From Marinobacter pelagius (GTDB taxonomy: Bacteria > Pseudomonadota > Gammaproteobacteria > Pseudomonadales > Oleiphilaceae): a stretch of DNA of 64,000 nucleotides. Positions 27,494-37,278 of the stretch are shown here, in pieces. The stretch covers positions 62,001 through 126,000 of the forward strand of contig NZ_FOUR01000001.1 in assembly GCF_900114925.1 (NCBI RefSeq), written 5' to 3'. The position numbers and the translations under genes were made by a program. Positions within the stretch are counted from its first letter, which is position 1. Every line of letters starts with the position of its first letter. The notes under the pieces were generated by a model. The model saw only the letters and a list, made by a program, of their open reading frames with translations. It was not told where the DNA came from and searched no databases.

Positions 27494-28765
27494 ATGGAAA
27501 GCAATCTTTTTCACCTGCAATACGCTATAGATACTTTTTATTTCCTGGTGTGCGGCGCATTAGTTATGTGGATGGCCGCGGGCTTTGCCATGCTGGAATC
27601 CGGCCTGGTGCGAGCCAAGAACACCACTGAAATCCTGACCAAGAACGTCGCGCTGTTCGCGATTTCCTGCATCATGTACCTGGTCTGCGGTTACGCCATC
27701 ATGTACGGCGGCAGCATCTTCCTGTCCGGCATTGCCGACGTGGACGTTGCCGGTGTGCTGGGTGATTTCGCCGGCCGTGAAGACGGCTTCGAGGGTGGTT
27801 CCATCTACTCCGGCGCCTCTGACTTCTTCTTCCAGGTGGTGTTCGTTGCCACAGCCATGTCCATCGTTTCCGGTGCCGTGGCTGAGCGCATGAAGCTGTG
27901 GGCCTTCCTGGTCTTTGCAGTATTCATGACCGGCTTCATCTATCCGATGGAAGGTGCCTGGACCTGGGGCGGAGCCTCCGTGTTCGGCATGTACAACCTG
28001 GGCGACCTCGGCTTCAGTGACTTTGCCGGCTCCGGTATCGTGCACATGGCCGGTGCTGCTGCGGCCCTGGCTGGCGTACTTCTGCTGGGTGCCCGTAAAG
28101 GCAAGTACGGCCCGAACGGCGAGATCCGCGCCTTCCCGGGTGCCAACCTGCCGCTGGCGACCCTGGGCACCTTCATCCTGTGGATGGGCTGGTTCGGCTT
28201 CAACGGCGGTTCCGTCCTGAAACTGGGCGACATCGCCAGCGCCAACTCCGTGGCCATGGTGTTCCTGAACACCAACACCGCCGCCGCCGGTGGCGCGGTT
28301 GCCGCCCTGATCACAGCCCGCCTGATGTTCGGCAAGGCTGACCTGACCATGCTGCTCAACGGTGCCCTGGCCGGGCTGGTGGTGATCACTGCCGAGCCCT
28401 CCACCCCGAGCGCCCTGACAGCCACTCTCTTCGGTGCCATCGGCGGCGTCCTGGTCGTACTGAGCATCGTGACCATGGACAAGCTGCGCATCGACGATCC
28501 TGTGGGTGCCATCTCTGTGCACGGTGTGTGTGGCCTGCTGGGTCTGCTGCTGGTGCCAGTCACCAATGGGGATGTCAGCTTCAGCGGACAGATCATCGGC
28601 GCCATCACCATCTTCGTCTGGGTGTTCGTGGCCAGCCTGATTGTCTGGGGCATCCTGAAGGCGGTCATGGGCCTGCGAGTCAGCGAGGAGGACGAGTACG
28701 AAGGTGTGGACCTGTCCGAGTGTGGTATGGAAGCCTATCCGGAGTTTGTCAGCGGCAAGCAGTAA
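27494..28765 (+). CDS. amtB: Ammonium transporter
   Basis: 423 residues, about eleven membrane helices. Amt signatures include GFAMLESGLVRAKNTTEIL near the N-terminus and GWFGFNGGS in the middle; the pore histidines are in GSGIVHMAGAAAALAGVLLLG and ISVHGVCGLLG. The protein starts directly with the first membrane helix and has no cleavable signal peptide, unlike E. coli AmtB. The start ATG at 27494 has GGAGG at 27482. It forms an operon with glnK, whose product blocks the channel when nitrogen is sufficient. Confidence 0.95.
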   Translation: MESNLFHLQYAIDTFYFLVCGALVMWMAAGFAMLESGLVRAKNTTEILTKNVALFAISCIMYLVCGYAIMYGGSIFLSGIADVDVAGVLGDFAGREDGFEGGSIYSGASDFFFQVVFVATAMSIVSGAVAERMKLWAFLVFAVFMTGFIYPMEGAWTWGGASVFGMYNLGDLGFSDFAGSGIVHMAGAAAALAGVLLLGARKGKYGPNGEIRAFPGANLPLATLGTFILWMGWFGFNGGSVLKLGDIASANSVAMVFLNTNTAAAGGAVAALITARLMFGKADLTMLLNGALAGLVVITAEPSTPSALTATLFGAIGGVLVVLSIVTMDKLRIDDPVGAISVHGVCGLLGLLLVPVTNGDVSFSGQIIGAITIFVWVFVASLIVWGILKAVMGLRVSEEDEYEGVDLSECGMEAYPEFVSGKQ

Positions 28766-28780
28766 GGCCGCTGTGAAGGA

Positions 28781-28810
28781 GGGGTCAGATGAAGGTTTTC
28801 ATCTGACCCC
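28781..28810. repeat. GGGGTCAGA palindrome, copy 3
   Basis: A perfect 13-bp stem with a 4-nt loop: GGGGTCAGATGAA (28781-28793) and TTCATCTGACCCC (28798-28810). Like the other two copies it lies between convergent genes (amtB and the DUF6316-like gene) and is followed by TTCTTCATTC. No T-tract follows on the minus strand. Confidence 0.75.
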
Positions 28811-28818
28811 TTCTTCAT

Positions 28819-29010
28819 TCAGACTCCCTGGAAGAGGGCGTCGTCGGCATGGCGCAGATACAGCAGCAACTCCATCTCCGCTTCCTTCATGCTGTCGAAT
28901 GGCCCCTCCATGGTTCCCTCCCGGGTCTGGAAATACCACTGACCGTTGATCATTTCAAAGCGCTTACTGCGGAACCAGTTACGCTCCTGCTCTCCCTTGC
29001 GTACATCCAT
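28819..29010 (-). CDS. Small conserved protein, DUF6316-like
   Basis: 63 residues, charged and soluble, without signal peptide or membrane helix. The central block FEMINGQWYFQTREGTMEGPF resembles a small family in pseudomonads that I believe is DUF6316; the name is tentative. The C-terminal helix has the pattern AEMELLLYLRHADD. Nothing is known of its role. It ends 8 bp after the GGGGTCAGA palindrome. Confidence 0.65.
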   Translation of the reverse strand: MDVRKGEQERNWFRSKRFEMINGQWYFQTREGTMEGPFDSMKEAEMELLLYLRHADDALFQGV

Positions 29011-29114
29011 AACGACTTCCCCTACAACTTCCTCTGGCTGAATCCAACGCTGATGATCGAAAGGCGATCACTGCCTAAAGTCTAGATCAGACTCGGGAAG
29101 TGTCTAATTTTGCG

Positions 29115-29996
29115 TCACGCCTCCCCCGGAATGACCTGATCCTCCAGGGCATCCAGCATGAACTGAGGCATGGCCAGGGCTCCGTGATGAACGCCCGGAT
29201 TGTAATAACGGGTGACAAACGGGCGATTCGCGGAATCCTCCTCCCTGAAATAACGCAACGGATTGGCCTTGCTGGCCATGGTGCAACTCCACCACCCGGT
29301 GGGATAGACCGGCTGGGGGAATGGCAGGGTCTGCACGTGTTCGAAACCGGCCTTGCGCATGTCGTCGTGAATGGACTTGATGATGGTGTCGGTGTGCAAC
29401 AGCGGTGATTCACTTTGCTGCACGATGATGCCACCCTCCCGCAACGCCAGCATGGCATCCCGGTAGAAATCCAGGGCGAACAGGCCTTCGGCGGGTCCCA
29501 CCGGATCGGTGCTGTCGATGATGATCAGGTCAACACTGTTGGGCTCGATGTCGCGCATCCACTGGATACCATCACCGAAAAAGAAGTTGGCGCGGGGATC
29601 GTCATTGGCCTCACACAGTTCCGGGAAATATTTCTCGGACATGCGGGTCACCCGCTCGTCGATTTCCACCTGCCAGGCTTCTTCCACACCCGGATGCTTC
29701 AGCACTTCTTTCAGCGTGCCACAGTCACCACCCCCGACAATGACCACCTTTTTCGGATCCCGGTGGGTGAACAGCGCCGGATGGGTCATCATCTCGTGGT
29801 ACAGGAAGTTGTCACGGGTGGTCAGCATCACGCAGCCATCCAGCACCATCAGGTTGCCGAAGGTTTCGGTCTCGTAGATCTCGAGCTTCTGGAACGGTGT
29901 CTGTTCCTCGTGCAGTTTCTTCTTCACCTGCAGGGAAAAAGCCGTACCCTGATCCTGAAAGACCTCGGTAAACCATCCCTCGTTCAATGCTGTCAT
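29115..29996 (-). CDS. speE: Spermidine synthase
   Basis: 293 residues. It transfers aminopropyl from decarboxylated SAM to putrescine. Motifs: VVIVGGGDCGTLKEVL (nucleotide binding), and LIIIDSTDPVGPAEGLF with the catalytic Asp. The ATG at 29996 gives MTALNEGWFTEVFQDQG, the usual start; an in-frame start eight codons upstream is possible. It is divergent from speA, so two steps of the arginine-to-spermidine route share one intergenic region. No speD or speB gene is in the window. Confidence 0.94.
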   Translation of the reverse strand: MTALNEGWFTEVFQDQGTAFSLQVKKKLHEEQTPFQKLEIYETETFGNLMVLDGCVMLTTRDNFLYHEMMTHPALFTHRDPKKVVIVGGGDCGTLKEVLKHPGVEEAWQVEIDERVTRMSEKYFPELCEANDDPRANFFFGDGIQWMRDIEPNSVDLIIIDSTDPVGPAEGLFALDFYRDAMLALREGGIIVQQSESPLLHTDTIIKSIHDDMRKAGFEHVQTLPFPQPVYPTGWWSCTMASKANPLRYFREEDSANRPFVTRYYNPGVHHGALAMPQFMLDALEDQVIPGEA

Positions 29997-30041
29997 CTGT
30001 TGCCTCCCGCTGTGCACCATGGGCTATGTTGAAAGGGGCGT

Positions 30042-30143
30042 ATTGTAGGGCCGGGATCCCGGCAGCCAAAGTATTTATGGTCCTCCGGAAGCACGTATTT
30101 TCCACATCCGGTTCTTTCAGCCAACGGAGGTTGGCCCTACAAT
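30042..30143. promoter_or_regulatory. Divergent speE/speA promoter region with matched -10 elements
   Basis: A perfect 11-bp inverted repeat, ATTGTAGGGCC (30042-30052) and GGCCCTACAAT (30133-30143), brackets 80 bp. Each arm read towards its gene is GGCCCTACAAT, containing a TACAAT -10 box 46 bp from the speE start and 54 bp from the speA start. A 14-bp palindrome GCCGGGATCCCGGC overlaps the left arm (30050-30063). The -35 boxes are weak (TTTGGC and TTTCAG at 17-bp spacing), suggesting an activator or weak promoters. Confidence 0.5.
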
Positions 30144-30197
30144 GGCGCCCATATTTCCGGCACCCGACCGGCCCGGTTTCCTGAAAGGATAGCAAGC

Positions 30198-32108
<1,911 letters not shown>

Positions 32109-32175
32109 CGGTCGCCGCTACCGCCGACCGCTCCCGGCAGAAACGGAAAACTTTTCCGATTTTTTGTGGTCCCAC

Positions 32176-32205
32176 TGATCCGGTGTCTTCATGCCCTCGT
32201 AAATC
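32176..32205 (+). promoter_or_regulatory. ECF11-type promoter upstream of the sigma factor gene
   Basis: TGATCC (32176-32181) and TAAATC (32200-32205) are separated by exactly 18 bp. This resembles the -35/-10 pattern reported for RpoE/ChrR-type (ECF11) sigma factors, TGATCC and TAAGA-like. It lies 82 bp upstream of the sigma gene start, so the pair is probably autoregulated. Confidence 0.65.
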
Positions 32206-32286
32206 CTGCGACTGACAAACCCGCGACGAGTGCATAGAATGATGACCAGAACAAGCTCAAGCCATGCGACTGTCAAGGAGCGTCCG

Positions 32287-32886
32287 GTGACAACACTGGA
32301 TCCGAAACCAGCAAAACCCGAGGGCCGAAAGGACCCCTGGAGTCAATTGCTGGACAAAGTGGGCAAACACCAGGACCGCGAGGCCTACCACGCGCTGTTC
32401 GAGCACTTTGGTCCGCAGATCAAGTATTACGCCATGGCCAACGGCCTGGCGAGCCACGCGGAAGAGCTGGTGCAGGAAGTATTTGTCTCGATCTGGCGGC
32501 GCTCCTGTCTCTATGACTGGCGCAAGGCGGCGGCCTCCACCTGGATCTTCACCATTGCCCGTAACCAGCGCATCGACATGCTGCGCAAGATGCAGAGATC
32601 CAGCGCCGAGATGCTGGTGGAGACCGAAGACCTCTGGCAGATCCCCGGCGACAACGAGGATGAACCGGTTACCTCTCTGCACCGTCTTATGTCCGAGCGG
32701 CGAATCCGCGAATCACTGAGTCATCTGCCCGAGGAGCAGGTCACAGTGATTGCCAAGGTTTACATGGAGAACAAGTCCCACCAGATGGTTGCGGACGAGC
32801 TGAATATCCCCCTTGGTACGGTGAAAAGCCGGGTTCGCCTGGCCCTGAACAAGTTGAAAGTGATTTTGCAGGATCAGAACGTATGA
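32287..32886 (+). CDS. ECF RNA polymerase sigma factor (ECF11, RpoE/ChrR type)
   Basis: 199 residues. Region 2 (FGPQIKYYAMANGLASHAEELVQ, then EVFVSIWRR) and region 4 (LPEEQVTVIAKVYMENKSHQMVADELNIPLGTVKSRVRLAL) are both intact. The GTG at 32287 is preferred because AAGGAG lies 6 bp before it; GTG or ATG codons 48-57 bp upstream have no clear ribosome site. It directs RNA polymerase to stress promoters and is held inactive by the ChrR-like protein whose gene overlaps its stop codon. In Rhodobacter this pair answers singlet oxygen; the same signal here is inferred. Confidence 0.9.
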   Translation: MTTLDPKPAKPEGRKDPWSQLLDKVGKHQDREAYHALFEHFGPQIKYYAMANGLASHAEELVQEVFVSIWRRSCLYDWRKAAASTWIFTIARNQRIDMLRKMQRSSAEMLVETEDLWQIPGDNEDEPVTSLHRLMSERRIRESLSHLPEEQVTVIAKVYMENKSHQMVADELNIPLGTVKSRVRLALNKLKVILQDQNV

Positions 32887-33521
32887 CACGGCACCATCCC
32901 GACAGCCTGACCCTCATGGAGTACAGCGCAGGAAACCTGAGCGAGCCCCATGCCCTGTGTATCCGGCTCCACCTGGATAAGTGCCCGCACTGCAGGAGCC
33001 GCGTAGACACCCTGGACAGCCTGGGCGCCGTGATGATGGAAGAGCAGCCCAAGGTCAGCGTCTCCGAGAGCATGTTTGACAGCATTCTGTCCCGCATTGA
33101 CAGTGAGCCCGCCAGCGAACCGGTGCAACCGGCTCCGCCGAGGATGAGCGCACTGCAGAAGCTGCTCGGGGAAAACCTGAACGAGCTGCCCTGGAAGCGA
33201 CAGCTGGGCGATGTCAGCGTGCTGGACATCAGCGAGAAATTCCCCGGCCAGAGCGAACAGGTGGTGTTGCAGAAACTGGCAGCCGGAGGCAAGGCGCCCG
33301 CTCACACCCACCGGGGCAATGAAACGACGATTGTTCTCCAGGGTGCGTTCGCGGACCAGAACGGTGTCTTCAATCAGTGGGACTTTGTCGTGCTCAACGA
33401 GCAGGATGAACACAAACCGGTGGCGGTTGGCTGTGAGGACTGCATTACCCTGTCCGTTCTCAGCGCGCCGGTGAAGCTGACCGGCCGGTTTACCCGCCTT
33501 CTCAATCCGTTTATCCGTTAG
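32883..33521 (+). CDS. chrR: ChrR-type zinc anti-sigma factor
   Basis: 212 residues in two domains. The N-terminal anti-sigma domain has the zinc ligands His30, Cys34 and Cys37 (HLDKCPHC), with a further His at 4 or 5. The C-terminal cupin (about 95-190) has the metal-binding set beginning PAHTHRGNETTIVLQG. In ChrR the N-domain binds the sigma factor and the cupin is needed for release on singlet oxygen. Its ATG overlaps the sigma stop codon by 4 bp, so the two are made together. Confidence 0.9.
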   Translation: MTRHHPDSLTLMEYSAGNLSEPHALCIRLHLDKCPHCRSRVDTLDSLGAVMMEEQPKVSVSESMFDSILSRIDSEPASEPVQPAPPRMSALQKLLGENLNELPWKRQLGDVSVLDISEKFPGQSEQVVLQKLAAGGKAPAHTHRGNETTIVLQGAFADQNGVFNQWDFVVLNEQDEHKPVAVGCEDCITLSVLSAPVKLTGRFTRLLNPFIR

Positions 33522-33537
33522 GTTGCTACCCTTATAC

Positions 33538-33568
33538 CTGTACCGCTCTTCCCTTCGGAGCGGTACAG
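33538..33568. terminator. Hairpin between chrR and the SDR gene
   Basis: An 11-bp perfect stem, CTGTACCGCTC (33538) and GAGCGGTACAG (33558), with a 9-nt loop, between the converging chrR and SDR genes. It has no T-tract on either side, so a bidirectional terminator is likely but not certain. Confidence 0.55.
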
Positions 33569-33577
33569 AATCCGACC

Positions 33578-34315
33578 TCACCAGGGCAACTCGCTACCAT
33601 CCCAACTGAAGAAACGCCCGTTACTGCTCTCATCCAGTGTTCCGATCACCCTCAACAGGTTGGCTGCAGTTTCCCCGGGCTTGTGCACCTGCAGACTGGC
33701 CAGCGACTGCTGGAAGGGTTCACTGAGCCCCGACTCGGTGGTCCCCGGATGCACGGCAACACAGCTCACTGGTCGACATCGCCTTGGCAACTCCACCGAC
33801 AGGTTCCTGACCAGCATGTTGAGTGCCGCCTTGGAACAACGGTAGGCGTACCACCCACCAAACCGGTTATCTCCGATCGACCCGACCTTGGCGGAAATCG
33901 CCGCAATTCGCTTGAACCGGCGATGTCGCAAATGGGGCATGGCCGCGCGCATCACAGTACCAAAGCCGGTGCAGTTGACGGCGAAGGAGCGCGCCATCGC
34001 CCCGGCTTCAAGATCCTCGATCCGTTTTTCGGGAAAAATCTGGCTGTCGTGCAGCAAGCCGGCGGCATAGATTACGGTCTCCAGCTCGCCATCCGGACCC
34101 AGCATTTCCGCCAGGCTGTTACCCAGCTCTTCCACGCTGGCAGTTTCCGCGTCCCACTGAACGAGTCGCAACTGATTGTCCGGGAACTGCTCCCGCAGAG
34201 CCTCCGGGTTCCGGCACAGCCCGAGAACGGTCCGTTCGGCATCCGTATCGAGTAACTGACGGGCCAGGGCGGAGCCTATCGACCCGCTGACACCTGCAAT
34301 CAAAACCTGCTTCAT
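33578..34315 (-). CDS. Short-chain dehydrogenase/reductase family oxidoreductase
   Basis: 245 residues. Rossmann motif VLIAGVSGSIGSALARQL at the N-terminus, IYAAGLLHD (the NAG-like block), catalytic Ser in AAISAKVGSIG and the active-site YAYRCSKAALNM (Tyr-x3-Lys). The fold resembles the C-factor/CsgA-like SDR subgroup. The substrate is unknown. The start MKQVLIAGVSG at 34315 is chosen over an ATG four codons upstream. It converges on the ChrR gene; SDRs are sometimes in ECF11 regulons, but I see no matching promoter before this gene. Confidence 0.88.
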   Translation of the reverse strand: MKQVLIAGVSGSIGSALARQLLDTDAERTVLGLCRNPEALREQFPDNQLRLVQWDAETASVEELGNSLAEMLGPDGELETVIYAAGLLHDSQIFPEKRIEDLEAGAMARSFAVNCTGFGTVMRAAMPHLRHRRFKRIAAISAKVGSIGDNRFGGWYAYRCSKAALNMLVRNLSVELPRRCRPVSCVAVHPGTTESGLSEPFQQSLASLQVHKPGETAANLLRVIGTLDESSNGRFFSWDGSELPW

Positions 34316-34348
34316 GGTGCGCTCCAACTGATTGAAAAGACTACCAAA

Positions 34349-34390
34349 GGGTTTTCATAAAAACCCATTGATCGAACCCAACAGGTCGAT
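34349..34390. promoter_or_regulatory. Inverted repeats in the SDR/acyl-CoA dehydrogenase divergent spacer
   Basis: GGGTTTT/AAAACCC (34349-34366, 4-nt loop) and ATCGA/TCGAT (34371-34390) lie in the 237-bp spacer between divergent genes, followed by an eight-T run. They could be operators; no regulator is identified. Confidence 0.25.
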
Positions 34391-34552
34391 ACGTTTTTTT
34401 TATGAAGTTGCGCCACTTTTTTGCCCGATTCGTGAAGACCAAAGCGTTCAAACAGCCGTATGAATCACCAGTTTGAAGACGAGCACCGGGCTGAGACGCC
34501 CGGGCCCATCACATCCAGGCTGACTGACCTGAAAACGACGAGGAGAGCGTCC

Positions 34553-36328
34553 ATGCAATACCAGGCACCTGCGAATGACCTTCGCTTCCTGCTGTTTGAC
34601 GTCTTGGGAGCAGACAAGCTGCACAAGCTGGAAAAGTACGCCGACGCCACCCCGGATCTGATGTCCGCGGTGATTGACGAAGCCGGCAAGCTGGCGGCGG
34701 AAGTCATCCAGCCCACCAACCAGACCGGTGACCGGCAAGGCTGTCAGTACGATCCGCAAACCCGGAGCGTGACGACTCCGGATGGGTTCAAAGAGGCCTA
34801 CCGCAAATTTGTTGACGGCGGCTGGACCGCCCTCGACGCGCCCCTGGAGTTCGGCGGCCAGGGCCTGCCCCACACACTCAAGTTCGTGGTGGATGAAATG
34901 GTGTGCTCCACCAACCTGTCCCTGGGTATGTATCCGGGCCTGACCCACGGCGCTATCAGCGCCCTCTATGCCCACGGTTCCGAGGAACTCAAACAGACCT
35001 ACCTGGCAAAGCTGATCTCCGGGGAGTGGACCGGCACCATGTGCCTGACCGAACCCCAGTGCGGCACCGATCTGGGTCTGATCCGTACCCGGGCGACGCC
35101 CAACAATGACGGCAGCTACAGTCTGGAAGGGACCAAGATCTGGATCACCGGTGGTGAGCACGATCTGGTCGACAACATCGTGCATCTGGTACTGGCCAAA
35201 CTACCCGGTGCACCGGATACCACCAAGGGCATTTCCCTGTTCGTGGTACCCAAGTTCCTGCCGGAATCCGGCGAGCGCAACCCGGCCTTCTGTGGCGGCC
35301 TGGAGCACAAGATGGGCATCAAGGGCTCTGCCACCTGCGTAATGAACTTTGAGGGCGCCAAAGGCTGGCTGGTGGGCGAGCCCAATGACGGTATGCGGGC
35401 CATGTTCACCATGATGAACGAGGCCCGCCTGATGGTCGGCATGCAGGGCCTTGGCCTCGCCGAAATGGCCTACCAGGAAAGCCTCGGCTTTGCCCGGGAG
35501 CGCCTGCAGAGCCGTTCGCTTAGCGGCCCGAAAAACCCGGACGGCCCGGCCGACCCGATTATGGTGCATCCTGACGTGCGCCGCATGCTGATGCGCCAGA
35601 AAGTGCTGAACGAAGGCATGCGGGCCCTCGCCCTGTTCACCGGTCATCAACTCGACCTGTCCGTGGCCCACCCGGATGCGGGCGTTCGTGAGACCGCCGA
35701 TGATCTGGTGCAGCTGTTGACCCCGGTGGTCAAGGCATTCCTGACCGACGAGGGCTTCAACAACGCCAACACCGGCTTGCAGGTCCTCGGCGGCTCCGGC
35801 TTCACCACCGACTGGCCGCTGGAGCAGCTGGTCCGGGACGGCCGGATTGCCCGCATCTACGAGGGCACCAATGGTATACAGGCCATGGATCTGGTGGGCC
35901 GCAAGCTGTCACTCAAGGGTGGCCAGCTGGTGCGCACCCTGTTTGGCACGCTGACCGGCTACCTCAAGGACAATCCGGATGCACCCCATCGCGAGGAACT
36001 GAAAGGCGCGATCAAGGCATTGGAACAGGCCACTCTATGGCTTGCCAGCAACGCTCCCAAGGATCCCGAGCAGGCCGGTGCGGCCGCGACACCCTACCTG
36101 CGTCTGATGGCCCTGACCGTGATCGGTTACCTGTGGTCACGCATGGCCGGTGTTGCCGGCGAACAACTTGCCAGCGGCGAGGGCAACCAGCCATTGCTCG
36201 AAGGCAAGCAGATTTCCGCACGCTTCTATTTCCAGAAGCTGCTGCCGGAAATCGACTGGCTGCTCAGGGACATCGAGAGCGGCAAGGACAGTCTGATGGC
36301 ATTTTCCGATGACCATTGGGCCGCCTGA
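34553..36328 (+). CDS. Acyl-CoA dehydrogenase with C-terminal extension (DmdC-like)
   Basis: 591 residues, longer than classical acyl-CoA dehydrogenases (about 380) because of a C-terminal domain. FAD/substrate motifs: MCLTEPQCGTDLGLIRT and WITGGEHDL; the catalytic Glu is in RIYEGTNGIQAMDLVGRKL. This architecture matches the family that includes DmdC (3-methylmercaptopropionyl-CoA dehydrogenase) and long-chain or aryl acyl-CoA dehydrogenases; substrate cannot be assigned. The ATG at 34553 has AGGAGAG at 34541. It is divergent from the SDR gene and followed by a strong terminator. Confidence 0.9.
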   Translation: MQYQAPANDLRFLLFDVLGADKLHKLEKYADATPDLMSAVIDEAGKLAAEVIQPTNQTGDRQGCQYDPQTRSVTTPDGFKEAYRKFVDGGWTALDAPLEFGGQGLPHTLKFVVDEMVCSTNLSLGMYPGLTHGAISALYAHGSEELKQTYLAKLISGEWTGTMCLTEPQCGTDLGLIRTRATPNNDGSYSLEGTKIWITGGEHDLVDNIVHLVLAKLPGAPDTTKGISLFVVPKFLPESGERNPAFCGGLEHKMGIKGSATCVMNFEGAKGWLVGEPNDGMRAMFTMMNEARLMVGMQGLGLAEMAYQESLGFARERLQSRSLSGPKNPDGPADPIMVHPDVRRMLMRQKVLNEGMRALALFTGHQLDLSVAHPDAGVRETADDLVQLLTPVVKAFLTDEGFNNANTGLQVLGGSGFTTDWPLEQLVRDGRIARIYEGTNGIQAMDLVGRKLSLKGGQLVRTLFGTLTGYLKDNPDAPHREELKGAIKALEQATLWLASNAPKDPEQAGAAATPYLRLMALTVIGYLWSRMAGVAGEQLASGEGNQPLLEGKQISARFYFQKLLPEIDWLLRDIESGKDSLMAFSDDHWAA

Positions 36329-36352
36329 TGACCCGATAGGCCCCTCCTCAAG

Positions 36353-36378
36353 GCCACGCCTTCGGGCGTGGCTTTTTT
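36353..36378 (+). terminator. Intrinsic terminator after the acyl-CoA dehydrogenase gene
   Basis: GCCACGCC (36353) pairs with GGCGTGGC (36365) across a stable TTCG tetraloop, followed by six T residues. A canonical Rho-independent terminator. Confidence 0.93.
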
Positions 36379-36466
36379 GTGAGTGCTTTTCGTCTCCCTC
36401 CACTGCCTGGGTTACAATTGCACGCTTTGATTCGCGCCGGCACCGCCGGCTAGTCACGGAGGCTGA

Positions 36467-37258
36467 ATGTCCGCGGACGATTACGCTTTTCGTTTCGGGG
36501 GAATCGAGCGGCTCTATGGCCGCCGTGCCCTGGACGCATTCCGGAATGCACACATTGCCATTGTCGGCCTCGGCGGAGTCGGGTCGTGGGCGGCCGAGGC
36601 GCTGGCCCGTAGTGGTATCGGCACCCTGACGCTGATCGATATGGACGACATCTGCGTGTCCAACACCAACCGGCAGCTGCATGCGCTGGAGGGACAGTAC
36701 GGTCGTACCAAGACCGACGCCATGGCCGATCGACTCAGAACCATCAACCCCCATGCCGAGGTACGGGTTCATTTTGGCTTCCTGACCCCGAAGAATGCCG
36801 CCGAGCTGATTACCCCCGAGATGACCGGGGTGGTGGATGCCATCGACAGCGTCAAGGCCAAGGCTGCCCTGATCGCCCACTGCCAGCGACGCAAGATCCC
36901 TCTGGTCTGTGCCGGCGGCGCCGGAGGCCAGATGGATCCCACGCAGATCCAGGTGGCAGACCTTGCCAAAACCACCCAGGACCCGTTGCTTGCCAAGGTC
37001 CGCAATCTGTTGAGGCGGGAATACGGTTTCTCCCGCAACCCCAAGCGGCGATTTGGCATAGAGGCCGTATACTCACTTGAGCAGCTCACGTATCCTGCGG
37101 GAGATGGTGAAGTGTGCCTGCAGAAACCGGCCAGCAACGGCCCGGTCCGGCTGGACTGCGCCTCCGGCTTCGGGGCCGCCAGCCCGGTGACCGCCAGTTT
37201 CGGATTTATTGCGGCGTCGCGCCTGCTCAACCGTATTGCCAGACGCGCCAACCTGTAA
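36467..37258 (+). CDS. tcdA: tRNA threonylcarbamoyladenosine dehydratase TcdA
   Basis: 263 residues, E1/ThiF fold. It cyclises t6A37 in tRNA to ct6A using ATP. The nucleotide-binding motif IAIVGLGGVGSWAAEALARSGIG, the Arg-finger region NTNRQLHAL and the zinc/ATP region are present. It was earlier called CsdL/YgdL. It stands alone between a terminator and the antiporter gene. Confidence 0.93.
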   Translation: MSADDYAFRFGGIERLYGRRALDAFRNAHIAIVGLGGVGSWAAEALARSGIGTLTLIDMDDICVSNTNRQLHALEGQYGRTKTDAMADRLRTINPHAEVRVHFGFLTPKNAAELITPEMTGVVDAIDSVKAKAALIAHCQRRKIPLVCAGGAGGQMDPTQIQVADLAKTTQDPLLAKVRNLLRREYGFSRNPKRRFGIEAVYSLEQLTYPAGDGEVCLQKPASNGPVRLDCASGFGAASPVTASFGFIAASRLLNRIARRANL

Positions 37259-37278
37259 TTCAAAGGACCTGAAAACCT

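Noticed and set aside
29054..29070. Small inverted repeat TGATCG/CGATCA between speE and the DUF6316-like gene
   Set aside because: Only 6 bp with no T-tract and no clear placement relative to a promoter; expected by chance.
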